Positions 23,126 to 33,265 of a stretch of DNA of 64,000 nucleotides are shown one piece after another. The stretch spans positions 217,949 to 281,948 of the forward strand of contig SIJG01000058.1 of assembly GCA_023374025.1 (NCBI GenBank). Reading direction: 5' to 3'. This DNA comes from Heterodera schachtii. Lineage: Eukaryota; Nematoda; Chromadorea; Rhabditida; Heteroderidae. Below the pieces are notes generated by a model. The model was not told the DNA's origin. It worked only from the letters and a program-made list of their open reading frames with translations, and made no database searches. The stretch's first letter is position 1, and every line of letters begins with the position of its first letter. The position numbers and the translations under genes were made by a program.

Positions 23126-26100
23126 CTAAAGTTAAATAAAACAAAGAAATAAAATTTATATTTCAACTAGTAAACATTACAATGAGAAATACCCGTGCCT
23201 TCGAATAGGCCGAAATAAGAAAGCAAAAGAAAGAAAAGAAATCCACGCAAATTCGGTCGCTAGCTAATATTAATGTTGATAAAATTTTCAGTTTTACTAA
23301 TGTTACCCTTCAAATACTTCATCTAACTTATCAAAAAATTTGCTTAATTATTAAAAATATAATTTTTGTTGAAAATCTGTTCGTAAAATATTGCCAAAAT
23401 CCCAAGTTGATGGCAATTTTCATTCATTTTTTGTACATAATTGAAACTATAAATATTTTTTAATTATTAATCCTTGAATTCAAATATTTTTTAATTTCAA
23501 TCAATCATTGTCCAACTATGGGTTGCCAATTTCAATTTTTTAAACCCTCATTTGTGCAGTAAATTATCTGAAAATTATAAATAAAACTACTTCTTCATTT
23601 TACCCAAATGAATATCCATTTTTGTTAATAAGCAATTTTGAAAAATCCCGAAAATATTAAACCTTCGTTTCCAAAATGAAATTGCCCTTCAAAAACCAAC
23701 ACAATATAAATTGGCAGCCTTAAATGATTGGACAATAAATCGGACTTCTGGGATTTTAATATAACGTACCCGCTGGCATAAAATGTGCATTAGTCATGTT
23801 GCTACACATTTCGCCAAAAAGACACGTACAGTCCCACAATCGATCGGCACTTGGCAAATTGTAACGGGCACGTTCTTGGCCAACAACACGGGCTTTATCT
23901 TTGGCACAAACTCGTTCTTTAAGGATAACATCGAAACAATCCCATTCGTTCCACTGAATTCTGCCTGAAAATGGATAAAGTTATAAAAAGAACCCACTCC
24001 GCGGTGATGGTTATTCATTACTCAAAAAACCACCGAATGGAAAATTTTGACGAAAAATTATGCATATCTTTGCTCAAGAGTAATCTAATCTCGAAGTTGA
24101 ATTTAAGCATTATTGGAAAAAATGGCGCCTGTTTGAAATGTTTTGATATTTTTTTTAATTTTTCAAATTAAAAATTAAATTTCATTGTACCATTTTCTGC
24201 TGAACAAAAAACGGCACCGCATTTGTCATTGAAGCATTCGCGCTCTCCATCTCTAATCATCCCTGACTCAGTTCCCAGCGCGGATTTGCACTTCATTACT
24301 GTTGAAAAAGTAAATTTGTAAATTTAAAAAATCATAATTATGATTAAATATGGACAAAATGCTGAAATGTCGCAAAAAATTTGGCAAAATCTTCTTCATT
24401 ATTAATGTGGTGTTACTTTCTGTTGGTGCCAAAAAATGTTCGTTTGTATTGTTCAGGCCGGATTCACCAAATTGGCACGTGCACTTCCATGGACCGGTGG
24501 CGTCATTCGGCAATCTTTGCTTTGTGTAAGAGCGATGATTTTCATCAGCACTTCTCGCTCTCTCCTCGGAACAGTTTTGTTCACTGTAACTGTCAACATA
24601 GGCACCCCATTCGTTCAATTGGTATTTGCCTGAAAATGACCAAAAAATATTTATTTACAAATTATTTAATTATATTTTTTGCCTCCGATTATAATCTTTA
24701 AAAATTTTGTTGAGGAAATAATCAATCGTAAATTTCAGTGCACTTGGGATAAAAAAATCAAATATTTAACAATTATTTGCGGCGCTTATTTCAAAAAACT
24801 TTTGGCGAATGGGCGTGAGGAGAGAGTCCGGCGGTGCCGATAGGCGCCCTTATAACTGTTAGATATGCTGTTTTGCGTTGACACTTTTTTGTAGATTTAA
24901 ACATATTTCCAAATTTTAGTAATTATAAAGAATTTTTTAAAATTATTTTAAATTCATTCATTTTACCATTATCCGCTGAGCAAAAAATGGCACCGCATTT
25001 GCCAACGGCAATAGATGCAATTCTTTTTGATTCTATTATCATCCCGAATTCGTTTCCAATGGAAAAGTCGCACATTATCGTTTCTGACATGAAAACAAAA
25101 TTTTAAATTTTAATTAAAAATATTTATTTTATATCTAATATTTTATTCTATAAAACAAAATTATACTTTTATTTATTTGCGAATTACCTATATATGAAAA
25201 AATGTGAAAAATAAGTACATGTTAAAAAGTTGAGCTTCCCGCCGATTGGGAGCGGGGGGGGGGAAGTTGGAAGGGGTCGGTATCCGGATCCAAGGTGAAC
25301 TGAAGTGGGAATACGAAGGAAAAGCATATTTGTCCCAGCCATAATTGTCACATGGCTATAAGCAAAAAAGAGGGAGAGAGAAAAAAGTAAGATTAATAGA
25401 AAAAGAGTAAACTCTCAAAATTGAAACACTTATATTTTAAAGCGCTATTTATAACATATTGTAAGGAAGAAGTTGGCTGGGCGGTGAAAACGCGGAAAGC
25501 GGTTTTATCTATTGCTTATTGTATTAAACAATGTTTTTCTACGCTGCTTCACATACTTGTGGCCTGCAGCGGGAATGCCGGCGGCACAAAATGCACATTT
25601 GCCCTGTTTTCACCCACGCCACCAAATTGGCACGAGCATTGCCACGCCACGCCGGTGGGCATATGGTAACGGTCACGTATATGACCAATCGTACTCGCTT
25701 TAGTTTCAGCACAAAGTTGTCCACCATAGTTAATGGCGTAGCATTCCCATTCATTAAATTTATATCTTCCTTAACAAAAATAAAGGGGGGATGTACATTT
25801 ATTTTTTAGAAGTTTATTTAGAACCAAGAAAGTAGCCAAATGTATTATAAGACCAGTGTGTGATTTGTTCTTATTTCTAAGAAATGTTCTGATTTTAATA
25901 GCTTGTCTAGATTTTTTAACTGACGAAAAATTTAATCAATATGTTTAATTTTGAACGGCGTCGCCTATTGGCACCGCCAGACGCTAAAAATCCTTTATTT
26001 TCTTAAAAAATTGTCTCAGAACCGATAAATAGACAATTTTTGGGCAAAATATGTTATTTTTGCCGTAGGAACTGTAACAAAACTTCGCCAGATTTCAAAG

Positions 26101-26672
26101 GTTTCCCAACAGCCTTTAATTCGGTAAACAATATTTTCAAAAGTTTTCCCAGAGGCGCTTAAATTAAACATTATTTGGTAGGAATTTTGATTTTTAAATT
26201 TTTCAAATTGTAAAAAAAGAAATCCAGCTTTTTCTATCGTTCCTCTTAATTTTTCAAATCCAGCTTTTTCTATCGTTCCCCTTAATTTTTCAATGTCCCT
26301 TTTTCGATTGGATGGACCCAATTACGTGCACTTTATTAAAAAATTACCATCGATCGTTGAACAAAAAATGGCACCACATTTTGCATCAGTGCCGCAGTCA
26401 CGTTCATAATCCTCCTCCATTCCAAGTTCAGTTTCAATCGCGTTTTTGCATCTAATTTCTGTTAAAAATAAAAAATACCCAATTATAAAATCAATAAAAA
26501 AAAAAGTTTTGAAAATAATGCAAAATATTTTCTAAATCATTGTTTTTCTTTCCTTTAAAATGTTTTTGAAAATTTTTTGATACGTTTACATACTGTTCCA
26601 AAGTTGCGAGAAAACGCTGGGGCACACCAGCAGAAAGATGACCTTTGATGGAATAAGCATGGAGTGGAACAT
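22968..26672 (-). CDS. Nine-exon secreted three-module cysteine-rich protein, 380 residues
   Basis: Exons, 5' to 3' on the minus strand: 26672-26594, 26458-26348, 25769-25557, 25083-24967, 24629-24417, 24298-24191, 23964-23770, 23125-23066, 23014-22968. Every intron is GT..AG, most acceptors end in CAG, and all eight junctions are phase 1. The summed length, 1143 bases, is divisible by three and ends in TGA. Exon 1 encodes a signal peptide (hydrophobic core KVIFLLVCPSVFS). Three modules follow, each with a KCGA(I/V)FCS motif, an NEW motif and a C-x-C-x-FG motif. The tail is hydrophobic, consistent with a GPI signal or membrane anchor. Cysteine order resembles nematode ET-type or Ly6-like extracellular modules; that family placement is inference. 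The first and last exons are less certain than the seven internal ones. Confidence 0.8.
23770..24298 (-). CDS. Module 3 of the cysteine-rich protein (exons 6 and 7)
   Basis: Exon 6 (24298-24191, 36 codons) has MKCK, RECF, DKCG and VFCS. Exon 7 (23964-23770, 65 codons) has NEWDCF, ERVCAK, WDCTCLFG and an extra EMCSN, giving nine cysteines. C-x-C followed by a late C-x-N is the arrangement seen at the end of Ly6/ET-type folds. Donors are GTACAA and GTACGT. Confidence 0.8.
24417..25083 (-). CDS. Module 2 of the cysteine-rich protein (exons 4 and 5)
   Basis: Exon 4 (25083-24967) is 39 codons and exon 5 (24629-24417) 71 codons, the same length as its counterpart in module 1. Cysteines are in IMCD, GKCGAIFCS, QNCS and WKCTCQFG: six, because the second cysteine of the short exon and the NEW-x-C cysteine of the long exon are both absent (NEWGAY). 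An N-linked glycosylation site (NNT) lies after the FG motif. The intron between them carries the GC hairpin at 24828-24848. Confidence 0.8.
24828..24848. repeat. GC hairpin with GATA loop (intronic copy)
   Basis: GGCGGTGCC, GATA, then GGCGCC followed by a broken outer arm. Lies in the intron between exons 4 and 5. Confidence 0.65.
25251..25262 (+). repeat. G homopolymer run in intron
   Basis: A run of about 10 to 12 G follows GGGAGC in the intron between exons 3 and 4, in a locally GC-rich patch (25235-25300). Confidence 0.6.
25557..26458 (-). CDS. Module 1 of the cysteine-rich protein (exons 2 and 3)
   Basis: Exon 2 (26458-26348) encodes 37 codons with cysteines in RCKN, RDCG, AKCG and IFCS. 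Exon 3 (25769-25557) encodes 71 codons with FNEWECYA, QLCAE and WQCSCQFG, eight cysteines in total. The intervening 578-base intron holds a GC hairpin copy at 25956-25978. The exon 3 donor is GTATGT. Confidence 0.8.
25956..25978. repeat. GC hairpin, inverted orientation (intronic copy)
   Basis: On the minus strand reads GGCGGTGCC, AATA, GGCGACGCC: the same hairpin with compensating changes. Lies in the intron between exons 2 and 3. Confidence 0.65.
26594..26672 (-). CDS. Exon 1: start codon and signal peptide
   Basis: The ATG at 26672 opens 26 codons. A basic residue before a 13-residue hydrophobic run and a serine-rich end (VFSQ) form a typical cleavable signal peptide. The donor is GTATGT at 26593-26588, leaving one base of a split codon that becomes lysine with exon 2. 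A second in-frame ATG four codons later could also serve as start. Confidence 0.65.
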
Positions 26673-26682
26673 GTTGGTTTTA

Positions 26683-26688
26683 CTAAAA
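26683..26688 (-). promoter_or_regulatory. Possible trans-splice acceptor upstream of the start codon
   Basis: TTTTAG on the minus strand, ten bases before the ATG of exon 1. Nematode genes are often trans-spliced at such a site, but a cis-spliced leader exon or chance would look the same. Confidence 0.25.
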
Positions 26689-27044
26689 TTTCATTTTGGA
26701 TGCATACAAATTATTTTTTTTAAAAGGATAAAATTGATCAAATGGATGAAGAAAGTTCAGTAATCCTACAGAATATTGGAGGTATCTAATTCGGCTGAAT
26801 ATACTAAGGTTTTTCATGATGCTAACAACAAACATCTCCTACAGCAGATTATACAATTTTTAATATAATTTTTTTTTATTAAAAGCGGTACTTTTTAATA
26901 CATAAAATACGGTCATTTTTCTAAATTTCATTTTTATTTACTCCAAATTTGGCTTTTTTGAATGATAAAAAAATTCACAAGATTAACTTGCGAATAATTA
27001 TTAATCCTGCCTGTTTCAAATCCCACATTTATTATCAGATTCGT
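26689..27044. other. Upstream region of the nine-exon gene, AT-rich
   Basis: About 350 bases between the gene's start region and the next foldback element. No TATA-type element can be singled out in such AT-rich sequence. Confidence 0.4.
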
Positions 27045-27054
27045 CGTGATCAGC
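27045..27054 (+). repeat. Left direct repeat flanking a foldback element
   Basis: CGTGATCAGC, repeated exactly at 27904-27913. Confidence 0.7.
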
Positions 27055-27903
27055 CGGTGCGAGTTTTGGGGATTTGCAACTTGGGGACCCGAACATTTGG
27101 GGACTAGACTTTTGGGGATCCCAGCATTTGGGGACCCGACTTTTGGCGACCCGACATTTGGGGATTTTAATAAGTGAAAAATATATTTAAAAATTTAATT
27201 TTAAGCCAAAAATTAGACAATGTTACTTCTGCTTTAGCCAGAGTTAATTCCATGCAAGAAAAAAATTAATTAAATTCGTCCCAATTCTCAAAAGCATTGC
27301 GCATAAGTCTAATGCAAAGATCTGAGATGAGCAAGAATCTCACCATCGTTTGGGTTCTTAATGGCATCAAAGCTTTTAACCAAATTTCTTACAGCCAAAT
27401 CATTTTCTCGGTATGTTTTCTTCCGTTCTCGAATTCTTATCCCTTGCGTTTGTTTAAATTGCACAGTTTAAAAAGGGTGTACTGTACATGTTGTAATTTG
27501 TCTATTGTGTTGTGGTTAGTATAGGCTCGAAATTCTGCTAGCTCCTCGCGGTGAGTCCGGAAACAGAGTTAATTTTAAAAATATTATTTAATTTTTTTCT
27601 TGCATGGAATTAACTCTGGCTAAAGCAGACGAAACTTTGTCTAATTTTGGGCTTAAAATTAAATTTTTAAATATATTTTTTTCATTTATTAAAATCCCCA
27701 AGTGTCGGGTCTCTAAATTTCGGGTCGCCAAATGTCGGTGGTTTCCCTAAGTGCCTTTTGCTCAAATGTCGTTCGGTCCCCAAATGTCGGGTCCCCAAAT
27801 GTCGGGTTCCCTAAGTGTCGGGTCTCCAAAAGTCGGGTCCCCAAACGTTGGGATCCCCAAAAATCGGGTCCACAAATGTCGGGATCCCAAAAAGTCGGGT
27901 AGC
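27055..27903. mobile_element. Foldback transposon carrying a gene fragment
   Basis: The element is 849 bases and bounded by the 10-base direct repeat CGTGATCAGC. Its arms are inverted: about 27160-27270 (TTTAAGCCAAAAATTAGACA, then GCCAGAGTTAATTCCATGCA) recurs reversed at 27590-27700. Outside that, both arms are arrays of GGGGACCCGACATTTGGGG-like units (27070-27170 and 27690-27900). The centre (27309-27556) is of normal composition and looks like a captured coding fragment. No transposase is seen. Confidence 0.75.
27309..27556 (-). pseudogene. Unrecognised coding fragment inside the foldback element
   Basis: On the minus strand one frame reads ELAEFRAYTNHNTIDKLQHV and continues to a TAA. Near 27440-27450 the open frame shifts by one base and continues with ERKKTYRENDLAVRNLVKSF to a TAG at 27309-27311. 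Its composition is clearly less AT-rich than the surroundings and the residues look protein-like, but I do not recognise the family. It could be part of the element's former transposase or a host exon picked up by it. Confidence 0.35.
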
Positions 27904-27913
27904 CGTGATCAGC
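27904..27913 (+). repeat. Right direct repeat flanking the foldback element
   Basis: CGTGATCAGC, identical to 27045-27054. Confidence 0.7.
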
Positions 27914-28496
27914 AACACGGAAGACCCCCCAGAAACCGATTTAAGGGGAACCGATTCGTTAGGATTGCTAATGGTTCTGGTAAAGGATGAAAAATGAGAG
28001 TGATTTTGGTTTGTTTTCGTTTCGATTTACGGACAGAGGCGAAAAAGGATTGATCCTTTTTGTAGGAAAATTGAATAAATGGAAAAGCCATTGGAAAAGG
28101 AAAAAAAGAAAGTGAAAAGCCAAATCATCGGTGAATGCATTCCGATGGATGGAAATGGACAAATTGGAAAAAAATTATCAGATTAACATTAAATAAAATA
28201 TTACTTTTTTGGTGAATCATCTGCTGGGAAATGTGTTGGAAAACTGTCGAAAAATTTTAACACTTAAACACACATATGTTTAGATATAAATGATTTAGTA
28301 AAATTAAAATAAATTTTAAAAGTAATGTAAAAAATATATATAAATTTTAAAAAAATAAAAATATTTAAAATTTTGGAGAAAAAAAGTAAACAAATAATAG
28401 CAATTGAGCATGCCTTGGTGGGCTCTTATATAAACAATTTATGCCTTTTTCGCCTTTCAAAATAAAAAAATACCAGTTATTCAGTTTTAGGGGTCA
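27914..28496. other. Mixed-composition stretch, no gene supported
   Basis: 27914-28170 has near-normal composition and short open frames on both strands, none recognised. From 28180 on it is AT-rich. Confidence 0.4.
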
Positions 28497-28504
28497 CTGA
28501 TCAC
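28497..28504 (+). repeat. Left 8-base target-site duplication
   Basis: CTGATCAC, identical to 29104-29111. Confidence 0.8.
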
Positions 28505-29103
28505 TAGGGATCATTTTTTTATGTAAGAAAAATCGTGAAATATGTAAATAAAATATGTATAAAAAACACTGAAATATGTATGAAATATGTACAAAAATCC
28601 AGAAATATATACTAAAATATTTAAATAAAATTTTTTAAATGCTGTTTTTTGGAAAAAAATGCATTCTAAAGGGTGAAATAGGCACAAATTGCCATAAAAA
28701 TGACCTAAATAGGCTTAGATCATCTTTTAATATTTTAAAAATTAATTTTTTTATATTCCATTTTTGAGAAAAAAAACTGGGCACATTTTCAAAAAAAAAT
28801 TTGTTATTTTTTACAAAAAATTTCTAAATTCTCAAAATTTTTGAAAAAATTGCGAAATTTTGGATATTTTTGGGGACATTTAATAAAAAAATTCTCAAAA
28901 AATGCAAAAATGTACGAAAAAGTCCAAAATAGTATAAAAATATGTACATATGTAATATGTAGAAAAATCAGAAATATGTAAAAATATGTAAATAAAAGTC
29001 CCAACTTTTGTTCGCAAACCCAAAAAAGAAAGTGTTTTTCCTACTAATTAGGCTATGGAGAATCCAGGAAAAAAACATGTATTTACATAAAAAATGATCC
29101 CTA
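28505..29103. mobile_element. hAT-like MITE, 599 bases, 8-base target duplication
   Basis: Left end TAGGGATCATTTTTTT and right end, reverse strand, TAGGGATCATTTTTTATG, flanked by CTGATCAC on both sides. The interior is filled with ATATGTA and AAATATGTA words on both strands (28540-28610, 28935-29000). No coding capacity. This is a different family from the 17.5 kb element, judged by its termini. Confidence 0.8.
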
Positions 29104-29111
29104 CTGATCAC
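29104..29111 (+). repeat. Right 8-base target-site duplication
   Basis: CTGATCAC, matching 28497-28504. Confidence 0.8.
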
Positions 29112-29461
29112 TAATTGGCATCCGTTTCAAACATTTTGAACCTTGGGCCCGAATTAGAAGAAAAAATAGCCAGATTCATTTTTCATCAAAAATTTTAGGG
29201 ATTTTTTTAAATTTTAATTTGGGCGCAAGCGTTTGGGCGCCATCATGTTTTTCCACTATAACATTTCTCTTTATCATCCAAATCCAGCAATCTCGGTATC
29301 ATTCGAAAGCTCTTCACATGCTTTACTTACTAAAAGCGAGAAGATTTTCAAACCTAGAAAAAAAAAATTAAGAAAAATTTCAATTTTCGACTTTTCTAAA
29401 TTTTCATGTGTAACTTTTTCACGAATCAATATCTAAAGAAAAAGCTTTAACAAAGCAACCT
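29112..29461. other. Mixed-composition stretch, no gene supported
   Basis: 29220-29440 is less AT-rich and has a 67-codon plus-strand frame without a recognisable family; probably repeat-derived. Confidence 0.4.
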
Positions 29462-29591
29462 CTCGCGAACTGTCAGTCAAAAAGTGGGAATAAATTTGGT
29501 ATCATTGATAGAGCAGGGTCGACTTCAATTGTGAATTTTTAATATCCAATGATACCAAATTTATACCCACTTTTTGACTGACATATCGCGA
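29462..29591. mobile_element. Short palindromic element
   Basis: Arms of about 45 bases (29462-29508 and 29549-29591) are inverted copies of each other: CTCGCGA, then GTCAGTCAAAAAGTGGG, then ATAAATTTGGTATCATTG. The loop is about 40 bases. It would form a strong hairpin as RNA or DNA; a small MITE or a microRNA-like foldback are both possible. Confidence 0.7.
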
Positions 29592-31119
29592 GTACGAGAG
29601 GCACAGTCATTTTTTGCTATTTTTGACCATAATTTTTTCTCGAATATACTCTTTTCTTCCTCTCTCTTCTCTTTCACTTGACTCATTGGTCTCTCTGAGT
29701 TCTCTCGTGCATCCATAGCCAATCGATATAAAACGACGCGGTCTTTCCCTCTTCGCATCATTGGGTTTGCTCTCAGCACATCGTTGACATTCTTCATCAA
29801 ATGCCCTCCCACTAATTCCATTTTCATTTTCCTCTGTCAATATTTTTCTTCACTAACATTTTAACTGTAATTTTCAATTTCCAAGAAATGTTACAAAAAC
29901 AAGATAAATAAAGTTTAAAAGATACTTTGCGGTTTATGACCCCCCTGAAATTTTCAAGTAAAATCATTTTGGGTGGTTTAAGCCATATTCCAAATTATGA
30001 AAACATTATAAGGGTGTTTTTTTGTAGAACATTAAAAAGATAATTTGGCACTAAAGATCCTTCTTTTTATGTATGCGAGCTAACGATTAAGGATAAAACC
30101 ATAAAACTATTCACAAAAGAAAATGGAATAATTAAAATATCGAAAAACTATATAAATAAAAATATGATAATCGTTGATCAAAATAATGATGCATAAACGA
30201 ATGAAATATAAAAGTTCCATAATTATTTATATACAATAATCAATGTTCCGGATACGAAATTTTCAAACTCCTTTAAAATATTTTTAAAAATGATATTCAA
30301 TAAATTACGAACATTTGATTATCATGGAACAACATAAAAAATAATTCAATAAACACAGACTAACTATTTGATCAGCAAAGAACATAAAAATAAACATCAA
30401 ACATAAAATAATGATGCTATAAAAAATTTACTTTAATTTATATGCAAAAAGAACTTTCAAAATATGCGCTACCTAACCCAATACAAATTTTTGGGCGGAG
30501 AAAAGCGAAAAAAATGTTTTAGCGCTTATGTTGAATTTATCTGAAAAAATGTTATATAAAACAATCAGTTTCACCACCAAGCAATGGCTATCATTTACCA
30601 AAACTGAGCTTACAATATTATTTATTCGTTTTATTTGTTAAGAATTTTATCACTTACAATTATGATTACAGGATTTTCTAAAACCAATCATTAGGGATGA
30701 TACTTTTAAACAGAAAAATCGTAAAATAGCTATTAAATGACACAACAACAAGTGAACAAATATTAACGCTATTTAGATGGAAAAACAAACAGAAAACTTT
30801 ATTTTGATTGTATTTAATTTCAATAATTTTTAAAAATTTCAAAATCATTTTCGTACTGCTTTTACCTTATTTGTGTCCAAATAATTGCTATTAACAAAAT
30901 TTTATTTTCAAATCTTTTGCATATAATTTTCTCAAGAATGGGCAACAATATAAAAAACTATTAAACAAACCGCAATATATGTTCATAAATAAACGTATTA
31001 AAAAGTATTACTTAAATCTTGGTTATAATAATAAAGTAAATATTAATTCATACAGTCGGGTTGATCCACTATTTTTTAAACTGAAATTAAATTCGGTTTA
31101 TAATTTATCTTAAAAAAAT
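29592..31119. other. Mostly AT-rich, one GC-richer islet
   Basis: 29600-29845 is less AT-rich and open in two minus-strand frames, one rich in E/R/K; no family is recognised. The remainder to 31119 is AT desert. Confidence 0.4.
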
Positions 31120-31552
31120 TGTTGTGTATTTAGCTAAGCTTAGACTCCGAGTGCCTTATTTAATTCCAATTTTCACCAAATATTAACTTTTTCCAATGTC
31201 CACAAAGGGGAATGCGATTGGTTTATTTTGTTAAAGAATTAAGCAAAAGGAAAAGGATGTAAAGTAAAGTAAATAGGTTAAGAGTAAGATGAGTAAGGGT
31301 CAGGATGAGAATGGGAAAAGAATGGTTAATGCGAGAGGCAATTGGCGAGCTTAAATACTGGCATAATGGGAGGGGCCAAGCGAGTGAGATTACAAATGGT
31401 TGGCCAAAGGGAAATGGAAAAATAGGTCAAAGTTGAGTGATGGTTTTGGGATGGAACGAATAACAAATGGAATGCTTTTTGGGCAAAAATAAGAAAAAGG
31501 GAAAATGTCCGAAAAATCCAAAATGAAAACTGAACTGAATCGAAACCCAACA
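31120..31552 (-). repeat. 3' LTR of a Ty3/gypsy retrotransposon
   Basis: On the minus strand it begins TGTTGGG immediately after the polypurine tract and appears to end in ACAACA at 31120, giving TG..CA termini. A TATTTAAG box (about 31350) and an AATAAA (about 31220) lie in the expected order for LTR promoter and poly(A) signal. The 5' LTR partner is not in sight. The outer end is approximate. Confidence 0.55.
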
Positions 31553-31566
31553 TTCCTCCCCTCCAC
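31553..31566 (-). other. Polypurine tract
   Basis: GGAGGGGAGGAA directly before the LTR start on the minus strand, where plus-strand priming of an LTR retrotransposon occurs. Confidence 0.6.
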
Positions 31567-32413
31567 CATGAGTCTCCAGCGCGCATTGGCGCAATAAAAC
31601 ACCAGGCGTCCATTTGCCATTTGGCTCTTTTACCCAAACCAAATCTCCGGGCTCAAAGTTTTTCGTAACCAAATTCTTTTCACGATTTGCCTCGGGCAAC
31701 AGACGCCTTTTTCGCTCAATGGCACTTGCTGACATTTTTATTTTATCCAACTCCGTACGCAATTCTCTTCCCAAAAATTTTTGAGAGGGGCTTTGTCCAT
31801 CTGCCGCAGAGCAAGGAGTCGCTTTGTACTCCTGCAGGAAAATAAATTGCGCAATTTTGATGCTCTTTCCATCTTCCAACATTTTGCCCATTCCTTCTTT
31901 GAAAGTGCGAACAAACCGCTCGGCTTCGCCGTTTGATGAAGGATGGTATGTCGGAGATGTCAAATGGCGTATTCCTTCCCTCTGAAGGAACGTCTCCATC
32001 TCATTTGACACAAACTGAGTGCCGTTGTCGGTCACCAATGTTTTTGGTGATCCAAAAATTCCAAATAATTCACGGAGCTAATTAATAAGTGCCGATGAAT
32101 GAGTCGAATTCATTTGGTAAACGAATGGAAATTTTGAATACGCATCAACCAAAATAAAAAAATTTGTTCCCCAAATTGGCCCAGCTAAGTCGGCATGAAC
32201 CCGTTCGAATGGGAACATGGAATCAGGTCATTTATAGTCAGCATCTGTTTTGGGTGGATTAGGCCCATTCTTTTGACAAATCCAACAACTTTTTACAAAA
32301 TTTTCGACATCATCTCCAATTTCGGGCCACAACACTTGGTTTCTTGCCCTTGCCTTATTTCGTACAATCCCAACATGTGCCCTGTGCAACAGTTTTAGTA
32401 CCAAATTCCGCAT
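31567..32413 (-). pseudogene. Ty3/gypsy integrase, broken by two stops
   Basis: In order: an H2C2 zinc-binding domain (LHRAHVG, then CWICQ), the catalytic core with its first aspartate in HADLAGP, second in TDNGTQF and glutamate in NGEAERFV, and a C-terminal region with GDLVWVKEPNGKW. In-frame stops occur at 32228-32230 (TGA) and 32078-32080 (TAG). A one-base frameshift near 32405 separates it from the RNase H part. In the intact family it inserts the cDNA into host DNA; this copy cannot. Confidence 0.85.
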
Positions 32414-33125
32414 TTTTTCGGGATTACAATTTGTCTCAATGGCTTTTTTCTAATCAAATTTCCTTCCAAATATAATTGATCTCTTTGTTTATAAACCACA
32501 TTAAGCTCTTCCTGAATTGGTTCAACCCAATTTTCCTTTATTTTTGAGACAATTTGTGACAAAATTGGGTCTAAAGTGGTTTCTTTCTCAATTTTCTCCC
32601 GATTTATTTCCAAACCATTTTCTTCCTCTGTCACCAGCAAAAAAGGAATTTCTTCTTTACATCTTGATTCAATTTGATCCCATTTAATCGCGACTCGGGA
32701 TAAGGCATCCGCCACCCGATTTGCTTTCCCTTCCAAATATACAACCTTTGGTTCAAATTCCTGTAATGACATCAACCACCGATTCAGCTTGGGGTTTGAG
32801 CTTGACTTGGAAAATAAGAAAGTGAGCGGTCTGTGATCAGTTAAAATGATCAGTTCTGCTCCATAAATTATGGGTTTGAAATTTTGGACTGCATGAACAA
32901 TAGCAGCCAACTCTCCATGTGTTGGAGGAAATTTTGCTTCCGTCGAGTTTAGAGTCCTAGACCAAAAACCGACAGCGTGCATTTGATTCTCATCAGCTGA
33001 TTGCATTAGTGCGCCTGCATATGCGATTCGTGAACAAGTAAAATGGCAGTTTATAATTCGGTGCCCTCAGGCAAGGTGCCTTAAGCAATTGTTGCTTTAA
33101 TTTTCCGAATGCTAAACAATTATTT
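32395..33125 (-). pseudogene. Ty3/gypsy RT C-terminus and RNase H, fragment
   Basis: The RNase H-like domain shows VGFWSRTLN, THGELAAIV, LTDHRPLTF and the terminal ANRVADALSR. Upstream, in a different frame, 33020-33125 encodes the RT/RNase H connection (AFGKLKQQLLKAP, then PFYLFTN), so a frameshift lies near 33020. The fragment starts abruptly at about 33125, where non-element sequence begins. Confidence 0.8.
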
Positions 33126-33164
33126 TCACATATAAACAAATATTATGTTATTTGCAATGCTTAT

Positions 33165-33265
33165 TAGAGACCGGAGAAATGGGGTCGGAGGGACCCCGAC
33201 CGAATCCCGAACATTTTGGAAAAACCATCCGGATCCCGAGTCGGGATCCCGACCGAATCCCGATC
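33165..33265. repeat. hAT-type terminus with CCCGACCGAATCC repeats
   Basis: Starts TAGAGACCGGAG, nearly the same terminus as the 17.5 kb MITE, followed by GGGGTCGGAGGGACCCCGACC and several CGAATCCCGA units that can pair with each other. No opposite end with a matching flank was found, so it is a truncated end. It sits about 40 bases from the broken edge of the gypsy fragment. Confidence 0.5.
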
